Positions 42,201-46,682 of a stretch of DNA of 64,000 nucleotides are shown piece by piece (position 1 is the first letter of the stretch; each line of letters begins with the position of its first letter). A program made the translations under genes and the position numbers. The stretch covers positions 1,915,001 to 1,979,000 of the forward strand of contig OZ020309.1 of assembly GCA_963971305.1 (NCBI GenBank), in the 5' to 3' direction. Below the pieces are notes generated by a model that was not told the origin of the DNA, did not search any database, and saw nothing but the letters and a program-made list of their open reading frames with translations. Source of the DNA: Arcuatula senhousia. Taxonomy: Eukaryota > Mollusca > Bivalvia > Mytilida > Mytilidae.

Positions 42201-45045
42201 TGATCAAGATTTAGGATCAAGAAAGAACCGTCGGCAGTTCGGACTTCCATGTAGTTTTATTTCAAAAATCAATTTGAAATCGGTGATGTATTGAATAAGT
42301 TTTTACGTTTTGAAATTAAAAGATTTTACAACTGTAACTGGAAAAGAAAAAGAATTAAGTCATATAAAGACCTAGACGAAATTTGTCTTTCTTTTAGGGC
42401 AAGCGTCTTGCAGTTTCAGCAAGTCTGTCGGTCCTGTGTAATGCGAGCAAGATTTACTCTTGAAGTTTATAAGTATAACTTTCCAACTTGACTTATTCAT
42501 ATATACGTGTGAATCACAAAACGGAGAAACAAAAATACCATTTTACGTGAAAATTGTAATTTTTTCTTAATTCTTATAATCACCTATCGGAAAATGCAGA
42601 TGTAATATTTTACGCTTTTGTAACGAAATTTAATACAAGTGAAATTATTGCAGCAATTATTTTTTGTTATCTTATAAATAGGACAATTCTTTATATTTTT
42701 CAATTTGTAAAAGACGGTAGTGAAAGACTTGCGACAAAGTGAACTGCAGCGCATTTTCATTCTTTTAAAAATGACAACGACCTTAGCTGAAATGAGGTCT
42801 TTATGATTAAGATTTCAAGAAAGTTTTAAAAAGTTTTATGTAATAAACTTATATGAAAGAAAAAAAAATATTTCAAACTGATTAAAAATCGAAAAAGACA
42901 GGAGCCAAAATTAACTTCAGCACGGCATTTTCATTCTTATAACAATGACAGCAATCTGGGCTGAAATGAGAATATGGACGATCTTTAATTATGATGAAAA
43001 CTTAAGAAGTTTTTATCTAATAATCTTATATGAAAGGAAAATTCATTTCAAACTGATTTGAAATGGAACAAGACAGGACCCAAAGTCCGGGACTTGCACC
43101 AAATTTAACTTCAGTTCCTAATCAGCCTCTTAAGAATTACTACTATTTGAATGTAAGATGCAAATTTGACCTTGCATGACACTTTGATGCTCGGACCAAC
43201 AGCAGTGCACAACAGGGGTTTACCTACCGTTTCCTGTGTATAATACTTCAGACCCACATGCTAATTATTATCTGGATTATGTAATTTGTAAGGTGGTCTC
43301 CCGTAGGGTAGGCCATGGCGTGGCAAGGTATAATTCACATCTGCTAAATTTGTTTGTTTATTCTACGAAGTAAATAATTGTGCTAGTGGAATTTTCCATT
43401 CGAGCTGTTGTGGGTGTGTCTAAATTCTAATCAGGGAAATCTTTGATTGGAGCATCCTTCAATTGATTTACCTGTCATCGTCTGCAACAATAACTTCAAC
43501 TCCAGGTGCGTGAGAATATTTTAATCTCACCGGTCAGTCACCTTTCATCTTTAAATATCTTAAGGAATGATTGACAGGTGACAATTACAAAGGAATGTGG
43601 TTCCAGATAAAACAACAGAGGCTCTTAATGGGGAATGAAAACTTTTTAAAATCATTGACCATTTTTAAACAAATACTTTCATTAAAAGTAACAACATAAC
43701 TTAGCTGTATAAATGTTTTTTTACAAGTAAATCAGTATATATGAAAGCAACCTATTTAAACATCTAAAAATACTTTTAATTAGAAAAACCCCAAGTGTGT
43801 ATCAAACGAACATTTGTTTCTGCATTAATATATCGCATATCCATTTTCAACGTGGATTTCTTCGCGGACATCGTTTTACAATCCACGATGATTTTATCGA
43901 TGGCCGTCAAGGACAGTCCATTATGAGTTAATGGTCGCCTTCACGACATCACGGCTTTGATTAATCCGTGTTAGCTGGAGTGTAGATCTATTAAGCGCTT
44001 TAACTAAAATTTTATCTTAATCACACGTCTTTTAAAGCGTTCTCTTGTACCAGATTCCAAAAAAGATCTAGCCAATAACCAAAGAAGCAATAAAAAAATT
44101 TTGAACCGCAACGGCCAATAAAATTTATCGGGCCGCGGCAATTTTTCTGGGTCGGTCGGGGGAGGGGAAACAAACAATTTTTTAATTTTGGCCCTGCATA
44201 TACATGTCTGAGAGGCCAACTTTTTTTCTAGGGTCCTAGATTTTTCGAACTTAGGAGCCCAGGTGACAACCAAGAACAAAACACTAGTGTCAATCCCTGA
44301 TAAATGATTAATTGACAATCTGTATGTTGCAATTGGTTTGTCTTAGAATTTCGTTTTGTCTTCCTTTACTGGATTTGACACACTGAATTGGAAATTAGTG
44401 ACGCGACAGCCGACAGGTGTGCTGTAGCAGGCAGGAACAGCTTACTCTTCTGGAGCAACTGAGTTAAGTTATTGATTTCTGTTTGGATGATTTTGTGTTT
44501 TTTCGTGCTGATCTTGTTCGTGTTTGCTGGTTTTGTTGTTGCCCTTTCGGAATATTCCGAAGAAGGATTTCTGGCCAAATAAAGTATAATGTATATATTA
44601 ATGATAACAATTATAATAAATTCTTTTTATTAATTGACAATCTTTAAAACGGTCTAACTTGAGTAGGGTTGACAGGATTTAATCATCATATCGATACGGA
44701 CCAACCCTGTGGGAACAGGAATATATGTACGATCGACCCAGATTCACTAATTTCCATGACTTGTTTGAAATGTGTTGATACCAAGCTACTCATTAATGCT
44801 TTGTAACAGATATAAAAAATATTGAATACTGTATTCAGTAAGAATAAGCACAAATAAGAAAATAATTTGTGAAACCGATGTTTTGTTTGTGTGTCGAATT
44901 TCGGTCGATTTCAGTCAAGGATGATAAATTTTAGGTACTTTTTGTTGTAATATTCTTCTATTTGACCCCATTCTGTCGAAAGTTCAGCATTCCCTGCTGC
45001 TTTTCTTTGTTGTTCGGCTAAATATGCACCAACGTCTCTCGGCAT
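18193..45045 (-). CDS. PSMD13: 26S proteasome regulatory subunit PSMD13 (Rpn9), 13 exons
   Basis: Minus-strand exons in transcript order: 45045-44939, 36846-36768, 36363-36329, 35838-35783, 34178-34135, 32802-32716, 31593-31422, 30433-30354, 28448-28323, 26379-26317, 24900-24820, 19116-19000, 18288-18193. They sum to 1143 bases, 380 residues plus stop; human PSMD13 has 376. All introns are GT-AG and phases agree. Landmarks seen: [88 protein letters not shown] and the terminal AHDILT. Known role: Rpn9 is a PCI-domain subunit of the proteasome lid that helps hold the lid together for degradation of ubiquitinated proteins in cytosol and nucleus. The PCI region is the C-terminal half (exons 7-13). 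Introns total about 25.7 kb and are mostly repeats. The coding frame shows no damage. Confidence 0.97.
18367..18576. mobile_element. MITE in intron 12
   Basis: The ends are imperfect inverted repeats: ACTGTTAACACCCTTATTTT on the left, and TTTTCACGGGTACTTATTTT read on the opposite strand at the right, continuing outward to TACTGTAAACC. It is about 210 bp without coding capacity. Confidence 0.5.
18595..18675 (-). repeat. Retroelement 3' tail with (CTTA)n
   Basis: On the minus strand GGTTAAAAGCTCCTTAGAGC is followed by an AT-rich run and ACTTACTTACTTA, the same plan as 10670-10875. Confidence 0.45.
19000..19116 (-). CDS. PSMD13: PSMD13 exon 12
   Basis: 39 codons, phase 0 at both ends, encoding [16 protein letters not shown] and [12 protein letters not shown] (residues 311-349), part of the winged-helix side of the PCI domain. 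The acceptor is CAG and the donor GTACGT. Confidence 0.96.
19140..19755 (+). mobile_element. Pearl-like element, 161-bp cores
   Basis: Three core units are spaced exactly 161 bp (GTGGCC at 19201, 19362, 19523). Then come a (GGAC)n tract (19659-19696) and a terminal hairpin GGGTAT ... ATACCC with GCCACTTCGTGTGGC (19713-19755). Core length, microsatellite and hairpin order match pearl/CvE elements. Confidence 0.75.
19920..20060 (+). repeat. Intronic repeat family R5, copy 1
   Basis: It shares ACCTGAAATTGAAT, CATTATGGGA, CTGATGCTG and CCAAATATCA blocks with copies at 24985-25215, 26865-27000, 30695-30905 and 32270-32500. It looks like single, tail-less cores of one pearl-like family. Confidence 0.5.
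20690..20822 (+). repeat. Minisatellite, 23-24 bp unit, about 6 copies
   Basis: The unit is built from TCCTCTAGATTT, TACATGGG and A/T variants. It sits in intron 12 and is 23 or 24 bases long depending on the T run. Confidence 0.85.
21125..21260. repeat. Fragment of a dispersed intronic repeat
   Basis: It shares a CATGGGT block and a CTGTATGCCGCAGACTTCAG block with 35160-35290. Probably one MITE family; ends were not resolved. Confidence 0.4.
21330..22302 (+). mobile_element. Pearl-like element, five 168-bp cores
   Basis: The 5' end has a GTGAGCTAGTGCTCAC hairpin followed by TACCCCCGC. Five cores start at 21397, 21565, 21733, 21901 and 22069, spaced exactly 168 bp. Then come a (GGAC/GAAC)n tract at 22203-22255 and a 3' hairpin ATACCCCCC, CTTCGAAG, GGGGGTAT ending near 22302. 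This is the most complete example of the family here. Fragments in opposite orientation lie at 6795-7020 and 15560-15785. Confidence 0.8.
22448..23189 (+). mobile_element. Pearl-like element with 174-bp cores, copy 1
   Basis: It starts AGAACAAGAGTTAACACT with an internal TCTCGCCTG and ends GCTTCGCAGGCGAGAC, so the ends can pair. Core units with CAAGGTCAAGGTCAAAAG start at 22634, 22808 and 22982 (174 bp apart). A shorter copy lies at 27071-27638. Confidence 0.75.
23190..24666 (+). mobile_element. Pearl-like element, seven cores of about 174 bp
   Basis: It abuts the previous element without spacer. The 5' hairpin is GTGAGCCGCAGCTCAC. Cores repeat at 23363, 23536, 23710, 23884, 24058, 24232 and 24403. 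Then come an irregular (GGAC/GGAAG)n tract at 24581-24621 and a terminal hairpin CCCCCCACTT/AAGTGGGGG. Later units are more alike than the first two, so the array grew at its 3' side. Confidence 0.8.
24820..24900 (-). CDS. PSMD13: PSMD13 exon 11
   Basis: 27 codons, phase 0 at both ends (residues 284-310): [18 protein letters not shown], then [10 protein letters not shown] in overlapping register. The human counterpart starts MTFTRPANHRQLTF. The donor is GTAAGT. Confidence 0.95.
24985..25215 (+). repeat. Intronic repeat family R5, copy 2
   Basis: It contains CAAAGTCAAAAATGGCTGG, AACAGGAAGTAGGTGAGCG, a CCGCCCGCCCGACATTCACC stretch and a CCGTGAAATCCGGC end. This is the best-preserved copy of the family. 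Confidence 0.6.
25395..25705 (-). mobile_element. tRNA-derived SINE
   Basis: The head on the minus strand (25700-25632) has an A box TGGTGTAGTGGTTAACACC and a B box GGTTCCATCC at tRNA spacing, so it is a polymerase III promoter. The body follows to about 25395 with TGAGACCATC, TCCTTACGAAGG-like and GGGGGCCATTT-type blocks. A headless copy of the body lies at 52400-52610. The SINE family is not named here. Confidence 0.7.
25965..26205 (+). repeat. Penelope 3'-UTR-like solo repeat (plus)
   Basis: It has GGGTGTGCCATAGCAAGCA, GCTTACTCTTCC and a TTTTGTTGTTGCCCTTTC block, as in 56700-56974. Upstream it starts at a TTGACACACC block also seen at 44372, so the solo copies share a 5' border. Confidence 0.6.
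26317..26379 (-). CDS. PSMD13: PSMD13 exon 10
   Basis: 21 codons, phase 0 at both ends (residues 263-283): [15 protein letters not shown], then LLCLME. The acceptor follows a T-rich tract and the donor is GTGAGT. Confidence 0.95.
26590..26800. mobile_element. MITE with CCACGAAAATTG-type ends
   Basis: TTTTTGTGGATACCAATTTT, then CGTGG on the left, faces CCACGAAAATTGATACCCC, then ACGAAAAAT on the right, forming imperfect long inverted repeats. It lies in intron 9. Confidence 0.6.
26865..27000 (+). repeat. Intronic repeat family R5, copy 3
   Basis: It matches copy 2 through AACAGGAAGGAGATGAGCG and CAAGTGGCTGTGATAA, then is interrupted by unrelated sequence. Confidence 0.55.
27071..27638 (+). 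mobile_element. Pearl-like element with 174-bp cores, copy 2
   Basis: It has the same ends as 22448-23189 (AGAACAAGAGTTAACACT and GCTTCGCAGGCGAGAC) but only two core units, showing that unit number varies between copies. Confidence 0.75.
28040..28120 (+). repeat. 3' end of an R5-family copy
   Basis: GAAATTCACCATTTCATAAC and TCACTCTGTGAAATC match the tail of copy 2 (25170-25215). The core is missing. Confidence 0.45.
28323..28448 (-). CDS. PSMD13: PSMD13 exon 9
   Basis: 42 codons, phase 0 at both ends (residues 221-262), with [17 protein letters not shown] and LLYAFNSGN. Human has HPVLESLRNTDRQWL and YAFNSGN. Its first 25 bases and the acceptor are the first unit of the minisatellite 28424-28876. 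Confidence 0.96.
28424..28876 (-). repeat. Nine-copy 50/51-bp minisatellite made of exon 9's start and its splice acceptor
   Basis: Each unit contains, on the minus strand, the T-rich tract, CAG acceptor and first codons of exon 9 (LAHPILES). Unit starts are at 28424, 28475, 28525, 28576, 28627, 28677, 28728, 28779 and 28829. Five units are 51 bp (17 codons, open in frame). Units 2, 5, 8 and 9 lack one T after the AG, so their exon would begin with TAG, an in-frame stop. The unit nearest the gene body is the real exon border. Confidence 0.92.
28954..29148. mobile_element. Palindromic MITE with G/C homopolymer tracts, copy 1
   Basis: The ends GGGCTATTCCAGA and TCTGGAATAGCCC are inverted. Just inside lie an 18-base G run followed by TCGGAAGGCAC, and its mirror GTGCCTTCCGA with a C run. 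A second family member is at 31701-31905. The G and C tracts could form quadruplex or cruciform DNA. Confidence 0.75.
29160..29290. other. Possible MITE remnant
   Basis: A TTTGGCGTGATGGTTATTTTGG-like stretch and a GGCGTGCAAGAAAAA stretch suggest a degraded hairpin element. The pairing is weak. Confidence 0.25.
29291..30353. other. Intron 8, sparse repeats
   Basis: It contains a short (TG)n at 29455-29469 and, at 29930-30110, a pearl-like core fragment (ACATACCAAGTTTCATTGAA, GCAGTTTCAGAGGAGTCA). No exon is missing here: the flanking exon phases agree. Confidence 0.5.
30354..30433 (-). CDS. PSMD13: PSMD13 exon 8
   Basis: Starts in phase 1 (CC completes GCC, Ala) and encodes [19 protein letters not shown], then VYNFGEL (residues 194-220). 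The human counterpart has SEQQERAFTLGLA. The donor is GTAAGA. Confidence 0.95.
30695..30905 (+). repeat. Intronic repeat family R5, copy 4
   Basis: CTGTCAAAAATGGCTGG, AACAGGAAGTAGATGAGC and CAGACATTCACTATTT match copy 2, with larger drift. Confidence 0.5.
31080..31215. repeat. Degraded MITE related to 37711-37871
   Basis: It shares GAGAATATTCTCAGACT and a TTGTGGTGTTGTGGCC end with the element at 37711-37871. A separate block at 31330-31376 (GTTGACCCTTTGGGTCAGG) is another common hairpin-like repeat end. Confidence 0.4.
31422..31593 (-). CDS. PSMD13: PSMD13 exon 7
   Basis: 57 codons plus one base (residues 137-193/194): [45 protein letters not shown]. The human match is SVHSRFYDL and GNHASYYKDALRFLGC. 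The donor is GTAGGG. Confidence 0.96.
31701..31905. mobile_element. Palindromic MITE with G/C tracts, copy 2
   Basis: GGGATGTTCCAGAATTAAAT faces ATTATGGAACAGCCC, with inner G-rich (GGGAGGGGGAGGTCGGGAGG) and C-run arms. It is the same architecture as 28954-29148. Confidence 0.72.
32270..32500 (+). repeat. Intronic repeat family R5, copy 5
   Basis: CTGTCAACTCAAAAATG, AACAGGAAGTATGTGTG and the ACATTATGGAACC, CTGACATTTC tail match copy 2. Confidence 0.5.
32544..32630 (-). pseudogene. PSMD13: Duplicate of PSMD13 exon 6 with lost splice acceptor
   Basis: 87 bases nearly identical to exon 6 (32716-32802), also ending in a good donor (AAG then GTATGAG). It would encode the same 29 residues except Met for Leu and Asp for Glu. 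At the 5' side the acceptor TAG is replaced: the bases before GTG read CCTG instead of CCTAG, a one-base loss of A. The 85-bp gap to exon 6 is not a multiple of three, and read-through hits a stop. It is probably skipped. If a non-AG acceptor were used, it would add 29 residues in frame. Confidence 0.85.
32716..32802 (-). CDS. PSMD13: PSMD13 exon 6
   Basis: 29 codons, phase 0 at both ends (residues 108-136): [29 protein letters not shown]. The acceptor CTAG and donor GTATGT are intact, which marks this copy rather than 32544-32630 as the working exon. Confidence 0.93.
32803..33080. other. Intron 5, (TTA)n and AT-rich DNA
   Basis: A TTA trinucleotide run lies at 32878-32899. No gene is recognised. 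Confidence 0.4.
33085..33124 (-). ncRNA. Hammerhead-like ribozyme motif with intact core
   Basis: On the minus strand stem I is GCTG/CAGC, followed by CTGATGA, stem II GGAA/TTCC, GAAA, and a weak stem III before ATA and the cleavage point. All invariant core bases are present. Only four pairs are certain in stem I, and stem III is short, so activity is uncertain. Confidence 0.55.
33150..34134. other. Intron 5 remainder
   Basis: No gene is seen. A GGCAGATCCAGGGGGCAG block at 33501-33518 belongs to a dispersed repeat also seen at 46690 and 52645. The rest is AT-rich. Confidence 0.4.
34135..34178 (-). CDS. PSMD13: PSMD13 exon 5
   Basis: 44 bases completing Asp93 and encoding [14 protein letters not shown] (to residue 107). 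The human counterpart is DPNVALTFLEKTREK. Flanks are CTAG-like acceptor and GTATTG donor. Confidence 0.94.
34250..34445 (-). repeat. Dispersed ribozyme-bearing repeat, about 190 bp
   Basis: It aligns with the plus strand at 58570-58740 over its length (GTGCTGGA, GGTTTTGACC, TTCAAATG, GGTTACTCC, CCTGTTTTGGT) and partly with 16820-16960. The hammerhead motif lies inside it. It is probably a small retrozyme-like or Penelope-derived unit. Confidence 0.6.
34302..34347 (-). ncRNA. Type I hammerhead ribozyme motif
   Basis: Minus strand: stem I ATGCTG/CAGCAT (six perfect pairs), CTGATGA, stem II GAGG/CCTT, GAAA, then stem III from the loopless palindrome ATATGCATAT and an ATA cleavage triplet. All core bases are intact. 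The palindromic stem III would allow two copies to pair, as known for short-stem-III hammerheads. Confidence 0.75.
34495..34655 (-). repeat. Three partial copies of PSMD13 exon 4 start, 69-bp spacing
   Basis: GAGCAATGGGACTTATTCTG occurs at 34495 and 34564, with a variant at 34633. On the minus strand each is a T-rich tract, CAG, and the first codons of exon 4 (ISPIA). The real exon 4 is at 35783-35838. A TAA stop follows 12 codons into each copy, so use as an exon would truncate the protein. Confidence 0.85.
34656..35347. other. Intron 4, repeat fragments
   Basis: 35160-35290 resembles 21125-21260 (CAATTTTCATGGG and CTGTATGCTGCAGACTTCAG blocks). No gene is recognised. Confidence 0.4.
35348..35762. 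mobile_element. TA-flanked MITE rich in ACGT motifs, copy 1
   Basis: The ends are CACAGGMAAAAT and its inverse ATTATGCCTGTG, flanked by TA on both sides as in Tc1/mariner insertions. The interior repeats ACGTACG, CGTCAGACGT and ACGTTAAAC motifs in both orientations. The sister copy is at 46287-46682. Confidence 0.75.
35783..35838 (-). CDS. PSMD13: PSMD13 exon 4
   Basis: 56 bases, in phase 2/1, completing Arg74 and encoding [18 protein letters not shown] (residues 75-92). The human counterpart is VNPLSLVEIILHVVRQMT. The acceptor is TTTCAG and the donor GTAAAC. Confidence 0.94.
35930..36030 (+). mobile_element. 3' end of a pearl-like element
   Basis: A short (CAGA)n/(ACAGACC) tract is followed by a hairpin ATGCCCCCTACTTTAG, TAGATGGGGCAT. 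No cores are present. Confidence 0.45.
36329..36363 (-). CDS. PSMD13: PSMD13 exon 3
   Basis: 35 bases encoding [11 protein letters not shown] and two bases of Arg74 (human LYENFISEFEHR). It is short but bounded by TTGTAG and GTAAGT, with phase fitting both neighbours. Confidence 0.93.
36405..36560 (+). repeat. Single pearl-like core (family of 23190-24666)
   Basis: GCACATCTACATT, AAGTTTCATGAAAATCCATT and GTGTAATGGAAGGAC match a core and the 3' part of that family. Confidence 0.55.
36768..36846 (-). CDS. PSMD13: PSMD13 exon 2
   Basis: One base completing Lys36, then [16 protein letters not shown] and [10 protein letters not shown] (residues 37-62). Human has LWHQLTLQVLDF and GDGLIK. The donor is GTGAGT. 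Confidence 0.95.
37247..37331. repeat. Inverted repeat, 37-bp arms
   Basis: ATTTTGAGATCGACTTTATC leads into ACTTGTTTTTTGGTTCACC. The right arm is GGTTCACCAAAACAAGTGAT followed by a TTGATCTCAAAAT tract. It is nearly a perfect foldback in intron 1. Confidence 0.75.
37386..37490. repeat. Near-perfect palindrome, arms of about 44 bp
   Basis: TTCTGGTCATTTATATCGAC then TTAAAAAAAAATTGACCCCTA, a 14-base spacer, and the exact mirror TAGGGGTCGATTTTTTTTTA then GTCGATATAAATGACCAGAA. Together with 37247-37331 and a CGGTAATT/AATTACCG pair around them it looks like nested foldback elements. Confidence 0.8.
37711..37871. mobile_element. MITE with CTGGGCGCCACAAAAC ends
   Basis: TGGCCTGGGCGCCACAAAAC at the left is mirrored by GTTTTGTGGCGCCCAGGC at the right. 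An inner GAGAATATTCTC palindrome is present. It is about 160 bp without coding capacity. Confidence 0.75.
37872..38635. other. Intron 1, AT-rich
   Basis: No gene or clear repeat. A GGTAGGTAGGTAGG run lies near 38119-38132. Confidence 0.4.
38636..39105 (+). pseudogene. LINE ORF2 C-terminal end with 3' tail
   Basis: The reading frame 38636-38941 encodes [19 protein letters not shown], the knuckle VCRKC with [13 protein letters not shown], and FIKQSLEL at the stop, homologous to the ends of the 2.3 and 7.6 kb copies. The 3' untranslated tail runs to about 39105 and ends with a CAATAAAGTATTC signal. The extreme 5' truncation (about 300 coding bases left) is typical of LINE insertions. It is in sense opposite to PSMD13. 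Confidence 0.8.
39109..39660 (+). pseudogene. Second Penelope-type lineage: RT thumb and linker fragment
   Basis: The plus strand encodes [18 protein letters not shown] and [16 protein letters not shown], a TAA stop at 39298, then in the same frame [22 protein letters not shown] and [16 protein letters not shown] to a stop at 39658. KPT, the YLH-S-H pattern, GE-R and RGY are the thumb signature of Penelope/Poseidon-type reverse transcriptases; the later part matches the linker before a GIY-YIG nuclease, which is absent. It differs from the 54 kb family, which has YDKR in place of the KPT motif. The palm is missing, so this is a dead fragment. Confidence 0.65.
39661..40690. other. Intron 1, unassigned
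   Basis: Moderately GC-richer patches (39900-40020) have no recognisable coding or RNA signal. Confidence 0.35.
40697..40745 (+). repeat. Repeat end shared with 4605-4655
   Basis: AACGAAAGAATATGGAATAT followed by a GACACGATCCACATATTGAA tract is the inverse of the right end of the insertion in the Penelope pseudogene. Only the end is present. Confidence 0.5.
40917..41858. mobile_element. Possible AT-rich element with 13-bp inverted ends
   Basis: CCTCGGACAAGCT at 40917-40929 is exactly inverted at 41846-41858. The interior is very AT-rich and non-coding. No target duplication was found, so the pairing may be coincidental. Confidence 0.35.
41985..42215 (+). repeat. Dispersed repeat, inverted partner of 14130-14420
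   Basis: It has CCGACCAGTACCTCC, CGTGGTGG, GCAGAGGGGCTTT and an ACCCATCAGTCAGT tail. A TCTATACCTGTAGAGGTATA hairpin is internal. Confidence 0.5.
42216..44359. other. Intron 1, no gene seen
   Basis: 42700-43100 contains two loosely similar segments (GCGCATTTTCATTCTT and GGCATTTTCATTCTTA, each followed by AATGACA) that suggest an old tandem duplication of about 180 bp. Nothing else is recognised. Confidence 0.35.
44360..44580 (+). repeat. Penelope 3'-UTR-like solo repeat (plus)
   Basis: GGTGTGCTGTAGCAGGCAGG, GCTTACTCTTCTGGAGC and TTTTGTTGTTGCCCTTTCGG follow the same order as 25965-26205 and 56700-56974. It starts at the shared TTGACACAC border. Confidence 0.6.
44939..45045 (-). CDS. PSMD13: PSMD13 exon 1 (start codon)
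   Basis: Encodes [13 protein letters not shown] to [11 protein letters not shown] and two bases of Lys36. The ATG at 45045 is chosen because the peptide then has the length and start of the family (human MKDVPGFLQQ). G at -3 gives an acceptable start context. An in-frame ATG at 45111 would add 22 hydrophobic residues unlike the family. The donor is GTACCT. Confidence 0.92.
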
Positions 45046-45090
45046 GACGATAGAATTTTGAAGCAAAAATAAAGGGAGGTAATCAATTGA

Positions 45091-45102
45091 AAACTTCCGG
45101 TT
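45091..45102 (-). promoter_or_regulatory. Candidate ETS/GABP site in the PSMD13 promoter
   Basis: The minus strand reads AACCGGAAGTTT about 50 bases upstream of the start codon. CCGGAAGT is the classic ETS-family core found in many TATA-less housekeeping promoters. No TATA box is evident. Sequence only; no binding evidence. Confidence 0.4.
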
Positions 45103-45234
45103 TTGTTGCATTTCTTCCGTATTTTTCTCCTTCTTTTTGGATTACCATTTTCAATAATAAATCTAGGACAACTACAAAATCACTAAACAGCAATACATTC
45201 CAAAATGCTCCAACAAAAAAAGTACAAAATAGGT

Positions 45235-45340
45235 ATTGACTTCGCATTTATCTGGATTGAATAATGCATCTGCCATTGTTGTTCCCATTTGATCAGGTTG
45301 TCTAGGTCTTCTTGGAGAAGTTCGTACAGTCATCTGTACA
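45235..45340 (-). pseudogene. Small LINE ORF2 fragment
   Basis: The minus strand encodes LLQEDLDNLIKWEQQWQM and, in a shifted frame, FNPDKCEV, the familiar stretch after the catalytic box in LINE reverse transcriptases. It is only about 100 bp, lying 200 bp upstream of PSMD13. Confidence 0.65.
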
Positions 45341-46286
45341 GTTTCACTTGCTCGATCTGGTTTGTCATCTCATAGTGTTTCACAACCTCGGTTCACAACT
45401 ATAAGAGGCTACTGCTGGCTGTTTGCCATTGTGGATGTTTTAAATTTACGTTTATATTGTAGGTTGTGTCCGAGGTAGTGTCGCGAACACTTAGTCCACA
45501 TCTCATTTTCTTCTATTTTCTTATCAATAATAACTTGAACGGGGCCTTTGTTTTTCCTTAAAAATATTCTGAATCCGATTTGTAATGAAAAAAATATATA
45601 TTCAGGCACCACAGGTTTAAAAAAAAAATATTCTGGCCAAATAAAGTATCATGTATATATTTATGAAATAAATTGTGATGGCGCCATCTTTTTTCTGTGC
45701 TCTTCGCGGAAAAATTCTTTCTGACCAGATAAACCAAGGCCCCTCTTCAAGTTAAATGCATGGTCGGTCCCACCAAGGAATTAGAGTACTCTAATCCCTT
45801 GGTCCCACCCCCTATTCTAAGATCTTCTAAAGGTCTAATAATACCGATCGAGAATGCTACGTAGGCAGCTAGGGCTTAGCGGTAAAGAAGCAACGTTTTC
45901 TTACCCTTCCCTAGAAATGTTTGTGGGATTTGCAGATGACAGACGTTGCATGATCATCAAATGATATTAAATATCTTAGACCTATATATAAGAATATATA
46001 GAGGTCTGTGTAAAAATGTAGTATCTGTCACAGTTCAGATTTGAATATATTATGTAGGTCAATGGTACCACTCAAGTGTTAGCGTTCTAAAAGGTACGGT
46101 GGACGGACGGACTTAGTGAAATCTATGAATAGAGCTCCGACCACATTGCTGATCTGTGTTTTATATGTGGACCCTTTTTCTAAATATTACTTGAAAAGAG
46201 ATTGTTAATCCCTATCAAAATTTACACCAAGTCACAATATATGTATATAGCTGCAGCAACTGGTAATTTTATCACCGCCTCAACCA
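45341..46286. other. Intergenic, no gene seen
   Basis: A GGTGGACGGACGG tract near 46098 is microsatellite debris from a pearl-like element. Nothing else is recognised. Confidence 0.35.
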
Positions 46287-46682
46287 TACACAGGCAAAAT
46301 GTAGACATATTTCTGACGTACGTTAATAAAAACATGCGTCTGACGTAGTGCATAAACGTGCGTTAAACAAACATTTCAAACCACTGTAAGGTAAACGTAC
46401 GTCAAATTATTGTAAAAACATATGTCAGACGTACGTTTTTTAAATGTGCGTTAAACGTATGTTTACCATACGTCAGACATATAGTTTCCTAAAATGTATG
46501 AAGTTAGTAAGTTATTTATTTAGTGTGTTTTATTATGAAAAAAAAATATTGCCAAGATAAATTTTTAACGTGCGTCAGACGTACGCGATTAGAATTTAAA
46601 CGCCAATTTAATATGTGTCAGATAACATGCGTTTAACGTACGCCAGACGCACGTTAAACGCAGTCAACATTTTGCCTGTGTA
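46287..46682. mobile_element. TA-flanked MITE rich in ACGT motifs, copy 2
   Basis: CACAGGCAAAATGTAGAC at the left is mirrored by GTCAACATTTTGCCTGTG at the right, with TA at both outer edges. Interior ACGTACG, CGTCAGACG and GTTAAACG repeats match 35348-35762. Confidence 0.8.

Noticed and set aside
42291..42491. Basic 66-residue ORF in PSMD13 intron 1
   Set aside because: No family motif, on the antisense strand, and next to a dispersed repeat; no evidence for a gene.
44911..45111. Start codon at 45111 for PSMD13
   Set aside because: It would add 22 residues unlike the family N-terminus; the ATG at 45045 gives the expected start.
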